DNA of 7,673 bases from GCA-020348365 sp964347995 (lineage in GTDB: Archaea > Thermoproteota > Bathyarchaeia > Bathyarchaeales > Bathyarchaeaceae): the NCBI GenBank assembly GCA_964347995.1, contig CAYGBA010000068.1, positions 1-7,673 of the forward strand, read 5' to 3'. Below are positions 4,744 through 7,673 of this stretch, one piece after another. Position 1 is the stretch's first letter, and each line of letters begins with the position of its first letter. Both the position numbers and the translations under genes were made by a program. The notes beneath the pieces were generated by a model. That model was not told where the DNA came from. It saw only the letters and a program-made list of their open reading frames with translations, and searched no databases.

Positions 4744-6159
4744 CTATAATCCTAAATGCAAATATTTCCATAACATTTCGTCAATTTCCTCTGGTTTGTC
4801 AGCAAATCTCTTCCACAATCCCTTATCCTTATAAGATTGCAGCTTGCTGATGATTCCGTCTATCACTCTTCTCGGAAAAACGCCATCTGCCTCGTAATAT
4901 TTTCTATCTCTCTCAAGATTTTGTGCGGCTTCACTGCAGGATTGTGGAAGAAGCTTATACTCCTCTGCTTTCTTAGCTACATTCTCGATGTGCAAATCTT
5001 CAGCGGTTTTCGTAGCTTCTTTAGGGTTTTGCAATCCGTATTCCACAGCGACGGCGATTCCAGCCAATAATAGATATATGTTTGCTGATGCGTCTGGGGC
5101 TCTGTACTCGAAAGTTTGTCTACAACTATCTATCTCTTGGATGTCTCCTCTGAAGCCCCACCATAAGGGTATGCGCACCAACGCTAGACGGTTTTTTGCT
5201 CCCCAGCAAATCTGCATTGGCGCTTCTTTATGGGAAATAAACCTCAGATAAGAAATCGGTATGGTGTTCCCAAAAGCTGTAAGGCTGGAGGCAAACTTCA
5301 GTAGACCTCCAATCATCTGTTTTGCCTTGATTGTCAGATTTCCCTTGGAATCTGCAATTATGTTCTTATTCTTTCTTAAAGCGCAAAGGTGAATGTGCAT
5401 CCCATTTCCAGCATGTTCCAGAGCCAGTTTGGGGGAGAAAGAAACGGATACTCCATATTTTGCACAAATGTTTCTGATAACCCATTTTGCAATTGCTACA
5501 GTTTCCGCCATCTTGCCCAGTTTTTGTGATTGAAACTCTATTTCATGCTGTTCCATCACATGACCCGTTTCAGAGCAAAATCTGCCGACTTCTGCATGGC
5601 CATACTTTGTGGCTATCCCAATGTCTGCAAGTGTTACTAAAACTTCATTCCTTAGGCCTTCAAACCTAGCAAAAGGCGTAGTCTCGTGATAATTTCTCTC
5701 TGAAAGATTAGGAAAAACGGCTTCTTCCTGCTTGTGAATTATGTAGAATTCCAGTTCAACTAGAGCTTTAAGAGTAATGCCCGTGGAAGCACGCAACTTT
5801 TCTTCAGCTCTTGACAAGATGCTTTCCGGAGCAACATCCAATTGCTTTCCGTTTTCATCAAGGTATTCGCATAAAATGTTTATTGTTGGAATTGAATTGA
5901 ATGGATTGATAAAGGCTGGTTCTGATTTAGGCATTATGTAAATGTCGCTTCTGTCCGGATCAATGTAAGAGAATAAGCTTGAACCATCAACTCTTTCGCC
6001 AAACTCTAGAATCTCACGAATTCTTTCTTTACTTTCAGCCGTAAAACTTAGCGTTTTAAGGCGGCAATCTTCAGGGATGTGACAAAGATTTATGATCTTT
6101 ATGTTCTTTTCCTGAATCAGCTTGATGATGTCGTCTTTGGTGGAATCGTATGTTTTCAT
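4744..6159 (-). CDS. Glutamine-synthetase-family (GlnA-like) enzyme, divergent
   Basis: A 471-aa member of the glutamine synthetase fold, which ligates ammonia or amines to gamma-glutamyl phosphate using ATP. Numbering is from the ATG at 6159. The N-terminal beta-grasp region includes the GS motif VDGSSL....DPDRSDIYIMP. Catalytic-domain residues include metal ligands E135 and E137 (VELEF), E190 (HAEVG), E206 (EQHEIEF), H255 (GNGMHIH) and E351, and substrate/phosphate residues R306, E312 (HKEAP), R324 (AKNR), R329 (VRIP) and R353 (FEYR). PDASANIYLLLAGIA matches the PDPSANPYLALAA signature. Two differences stand out. About ten extra residues lie between the HAEVG and EQHEIEF motifs. The Asn of the usual NGSGMH loop is Ala (AGNGMH), so glutamate may not be the only possible substrate. 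No adenylylation-tyrosine motif is evident. The ATG has GAGG ten bases upstream; TTG at 6165 is an alternative start. It is monocistronic by context. Family confidence is high, substrate unknown. Confidence 0.88.
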   Translation of the reverse strand: MKTYDSTKDDIIKLIQEKNIKIINLCHIPEDCRLKTLSFTAESKERIREILEFGERVDGSSLFSYIDPDRSDIYIMPKSEPAFINPFNSIPTINILCEYLDENGKQLDVAPESILSRAEEKLRASTGITLKALVELEFYIIHKQEEAVFPNLSERNYHETTPFARFEGLRNEVLVTLADIGIATKYGHAEVGRFCSETGHVMEQHEIEFQSQKLGKMAETVAIAKWVIRNICAKYGVSVSFSPKLALEHAGNGMHIHLCALRKNKNIIADSKGNLTIKAKQMIGGLLKFASSLTAFGNTIPISYLRFISHKEAPMQICWGAKNRLALVRIPLWWGFRGDIQEIDSCRQTFEYRAPDASANIYLLLAGIAVAVEYGLQNPKEATKTAEDLHIENVAKKAEEYKLLPQSCSEAAQNLERDRKYYEADGVFPRRVIDGIISKLQSYKDKGLWKRFADKPEEIDEMLWKYLHLGL

Positions 6160-6169
6160 CGGCAAACAT

Positions 6170-6173
6170 CCTC
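6170..6173 (-). promoter_or_regulatory. Shine-Dalgarno site of the GlnA-like gene
   Basis: GAGG lies ten bases before ATG 6159 and only four before TTG 6165, which favours the ATG start and the 471-residue protein. Confidence 0.35.
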
Positions 6174-6214
6174 AATGAAATCAGGGTGGAAGGGAGATAT
6201 TATTTTGAATTCTC

Positions 6215-6223
6215 TTATTTTAA
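6215..6223 (-). promoter_or_regulatory. Possible TATA box of the GlnA-like gene
   Basis: The minus strand reads TTAAAATAA within the 129-base gap upstream of the GlnA-like gene. It would place a start near 6193. A second A/T-rich stretch about 20 bases downstream could serve instead. The evidence is composition only. Confidence 0.22.
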
Positions 6224-6294
6224 CTCTCTCAAAATGCTTTTCTATCTAGACAAGTCGGGAACAGCGTAGACGGAGACGAGCGCAGTTGACGTGG

Positions 6295-7029
6295 TCAAGA
6301 CTCGGATTCTTGTTCCTTTCTCTTCCTTACGCTTCGATAAAAAGAAGAAACAATGATCGCAATTACGATAGTGCCAAGGATTAAGAATGGGCTGTTGAGC
6401 AGAGACTCTCCCAACGCCGGTGGAAGTTCAAAGACTATCGTTTCCATGTCGTCAGCGATGTGAACTTCAGTTGCTTCTCTCGGCAGAATGAAGTAACACA
6501 GGGGGTTAAAAGGAACTGTCTCACCAGATTCATAATAGTATGTTGGATATATCTCACTCGAGAAGTTCCAATCAGACAGTGGCTTGCCAAAGTACTCGGT
6601 GAAGTCCAGCGAGAAATCACTTGTGAGGTTCAATTCAAACTTCCTCCAATCAGTTCTGACGTGGAACCTCCGTTTCATAGTTTCCTCACTGAATGTGGAG
6701 TTAAGGATGTCCGAGCCTGACAAGTAAAATCTTGCAGTTATCGACTTCTCTGCATGATTGAAACCTAGTGGTTCGGATGGAAGACCAAAATACACGTTCT
6801 CCAGACCTTGTTTCTCAAGATTTCTCGTTATGATTCCCGGAATTTTGGTCTCATTAAGAAGATTCTCATCTTTAATCCTCTCGTAAACGGTAGAGTTTAT
6901 GTTTCTGATATCGAGAACAACATTGATGTTCTGATCTACCGTCGCCCTAAGCTCCACTGAAGCGTATACTGGTGTGACTAGCGTCAGAATTAGGATAAGA
7001 ACAAGGTGCAACAGGGCGGGTTCTTTCAT
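6295..7029 (-). CDS. Membrane-anchored extracellular protein of unknown function
   Basis: A 244-aa protein (numbered from ATG 7029) that I do not recognise as a named family. It has a signal peptide or N-terminal membrane segment (about 5-24, LLHLVLILILTLVTPVYA), then an outside portion rich in alternating beta-type sequence (about 25-210), a single hydrophobic segment near 213-231 (PFLILGTIVIAIIVSS) and a basic stop-transfer tail RSVRKRKEQESES. That predicts a type I topology with a short cytoplasmic tail. Five N-X-S/T sequons (N45, N59, N110, N134, N155) all fall in the outside portion, consistent with archaeal surface N-glycosylation. There is one cysteine (about 178), so no internal disulfide. 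The start is ATG with GGGGG seven bases upstream; a TTG codon immediately before it is the alternative. It is separated from both neighbours by more than 100 bases, so its function cannot be inferred from an operon. Confidence 0.75.
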   Translation of the reverse strand: MKEPALLHLVLILILTLVTPVYASVELRATVDQNINVVLDIRNINSTVYERIKDENLLNETKIPGIITRNLEKQGLENVYFGLPSEPLGFNHAEKSITARFYLSGSDILNSTFSEETMKRRFHVRTDWRKFELNLTSDFSLDFTEYFGKPLSDWNFSSEIYPTYYYESGETVPFNPLCYFILPREATEVHIADDMETIVFELPPALGESLLNSPFLILGTIVIAIIVSSFYRSVRKRKEQESES

Positions 7030-7036
7030 CAAATCA

Positions 7037-7041
7037 TCCCC
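7037..7041 (-). promoter_or_regulatory. Shine-Dalgarno-like G run of the surface protein gene
   Basis: GGGGG is followed by a seven-base spacer to ATG 7029. It favours the ATG over the preceding TTG codon. Confidence 0.35.
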
Positions 7042-7081
7042 CGATTTCTAAATGCTTTGTGGACAGTTAATCAGATAAGCC

Positions 7082-7090
7082 TTTATAATT
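7082..7090 (-). promoter_or_regulatory. Putative TATA box of the surface protein gene
   Basis: The minus strand reads AATTATAAA in the 113-base gap after the DUF1028 stop. Start of transcription near 7060 would give a leader of about 30 bases, which fits an independent promoter for the surface protein. Confidence 0.35.
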
Positions 7091-7142
7091 CCATTTCCTC
7101 CACTTGATGATCCACAGGCTTGAAGAACCTAAAGACCATATA

Positions 7143-7673
7143 TCAAGTTTCTGCCTTTGTCTTTTTCTTACATGAATCAAAGATCCTTCTCAATTCTGCA
7201 ACAGGATTTTCATGTTCATCCACCCTCAGGTCAAGGATCGGAGGAGTTCCTTTTTGCTTGCTGCTTGCTACTAGCAGGGCGGCAGAGACTCGACCACGTC
7301 TGTCACCGCCAGCCTTCTGTCCCGCCTCCAAGGCTCTCATCAACCTCTCGGCTAGCAAGTCTTCAGAGCTCTCGAAGCTTTGAGCCATAACCTCAATGAC
7401 CTTACTCCCAACAAGCATGTTTCCTGCGACCACGTAGTCCTTGCCAACCAAATGTCCCTTCCAGTTGATGGTCTCTTTCCCGGTAAACGCGGCTTTTCTC
7501 TCATCCTTGTCTATGATGATTACTTGCCTGGATTCTCGATCAGGATCCTTCTCAAGCATAGCTTCTAGGGCTTTTTTAGGAGAGAACCCCTTCTTCAGTA
7601 ATTTCAAACCGTTTGTGCCGTAAAGGATCTTCGTTTTGGCTTGGGTCGCTATTGCACCTACGCCTGCTTCCAC
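7143..7673 (-). CDS. DUF1028 (Ntn-hydrolase-like) protein, 5'-truncated
   Basis: A partial gene with 176 codons visible; the frame is open to the right edge, so the N-terminus is missing. The first visible codon (GTG) is an internal residue, not a start. The sequence follows the DUF1028 pattern in order: GVGAIATQA, LYGTNGLKLLKKGFSPKKAL, a dipeptide region DPDRESRQVIIID, AAFTGKETINWKGHLVGKDYVVAGNMLVG, LAERLMRALEAGQKAGGDRRGRVSAALLV and the end DLRVDEHENPVAELRRI. DUF1028 proteins have an Ntn-hydrolase-like fold and are suspected amidohydrolases or peptidases, but their substrates are mostly unknown. The probable N-terminal nucleophile lies beyond the window and cannot be checked. The C-terminus is complete, ending in a lysine-rich tail. 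The surface protein follows after 113 bases with its own likely promoter. Confidence 0.88.
   Translation of the reverse strand: MEAGVGAIATQAKTKILYGTNGLKLLKKGFSPKKALEAMLEKDPDRESRQVIIIDKDERKAAFTGKETINWKGHLVGKDYVVAGNMLVGSKVIEVMAQSFESSEDLLAERLMRALEAGQKAGGDRRGRVSAALLVASSKQKGTPPILDLRVDEHENPVAELRRIFDSCKKKTKAET

Noticed and set aside
4836..5251. Two overlapping + strand frames opposite the GlnA-like gene
   Set aside because: The minus-strand frame carries conserved glutamine-synthetase motifs throughout this interval, so these frames are shadows.
7120..7623. Several + strand reading frames opposite the DUF1028 gene
   Set aside because: They lie antisense to a gene with a clear family pattern and are low-complexity Ser/Leu/Phe-rich translations with no motif.

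Overview
This window looks archaeal. It opens with the 3' end of ribosomal protein eL14 (L14e), a protein absent from bacteria. The other genes use GTG and TTG starts, several behind good Shine-Dalgarno sequences, with TATA-like boxes upstream. The gene set (V4R-domain protein, divergent glutamine-synthetase-like enzyme, N-glycosylation-rich surface protein) fits a Thermoproteota/TACK-type archaeon such as Bathyarchaeia or a relative. That placement is inference and I cannot test it here.

Layout. From 3 to 230 on the + strand is the end of eL14. Everything else is on the minus strand, so in transcription order it reads from right to left: a DUF1028 Ntn-hydrolase-like protein cut by the right edge (7143-7673); an unrecognised membrane-anchored surface protein (6295-7029); a glutamine-synthetase-family enzyme (4744-6159); a gene-free stretch with inverted and direct repeats (4427-4743); a stand-alone V4R protein (3947-4426); and then a tight three-gene operon, 3842 down to 400, which converges on eL14.

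The operon is the main discovery. Its first gene (1800-3842) is an SMC-type ATPase of 680 aa. Its head domains resemble eukaryotic SMC5 and SMC6 more than the usual archaeal/bacterial SMC, and it has essentially no globular hinge. The second gene (981-1799) starts on the base after the ATPase stop codon and has the N-terminal helical domain and C-terminal winged helix of a kleisin. The third (400-984) overlaps the second by 4 bp and reads as a tandem winged-helix KITE protein of the MAGE/Nse3 type. Together they have the composition of an SMC-kleisin-KITE complex. I read them as an archaeal, single-SMC counterpart of the SMC5/6-Nse4-Nse3 core, probably acting on chromosomal DNA in repair, recombination-intermediate handling or DNA compaction. 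The identities rest on motif reading from memory and need profile and structure searches. No experimental function can be read from the sequence.

The remaining genes look like separate transcription units. The glutamine-synthetase homolog keeps nearly all catalytic residues but has changes around the glutamate-binding loop, so its substrate may differ. The V4R gene has an inverted repeat just upstream of its putative TATA box.
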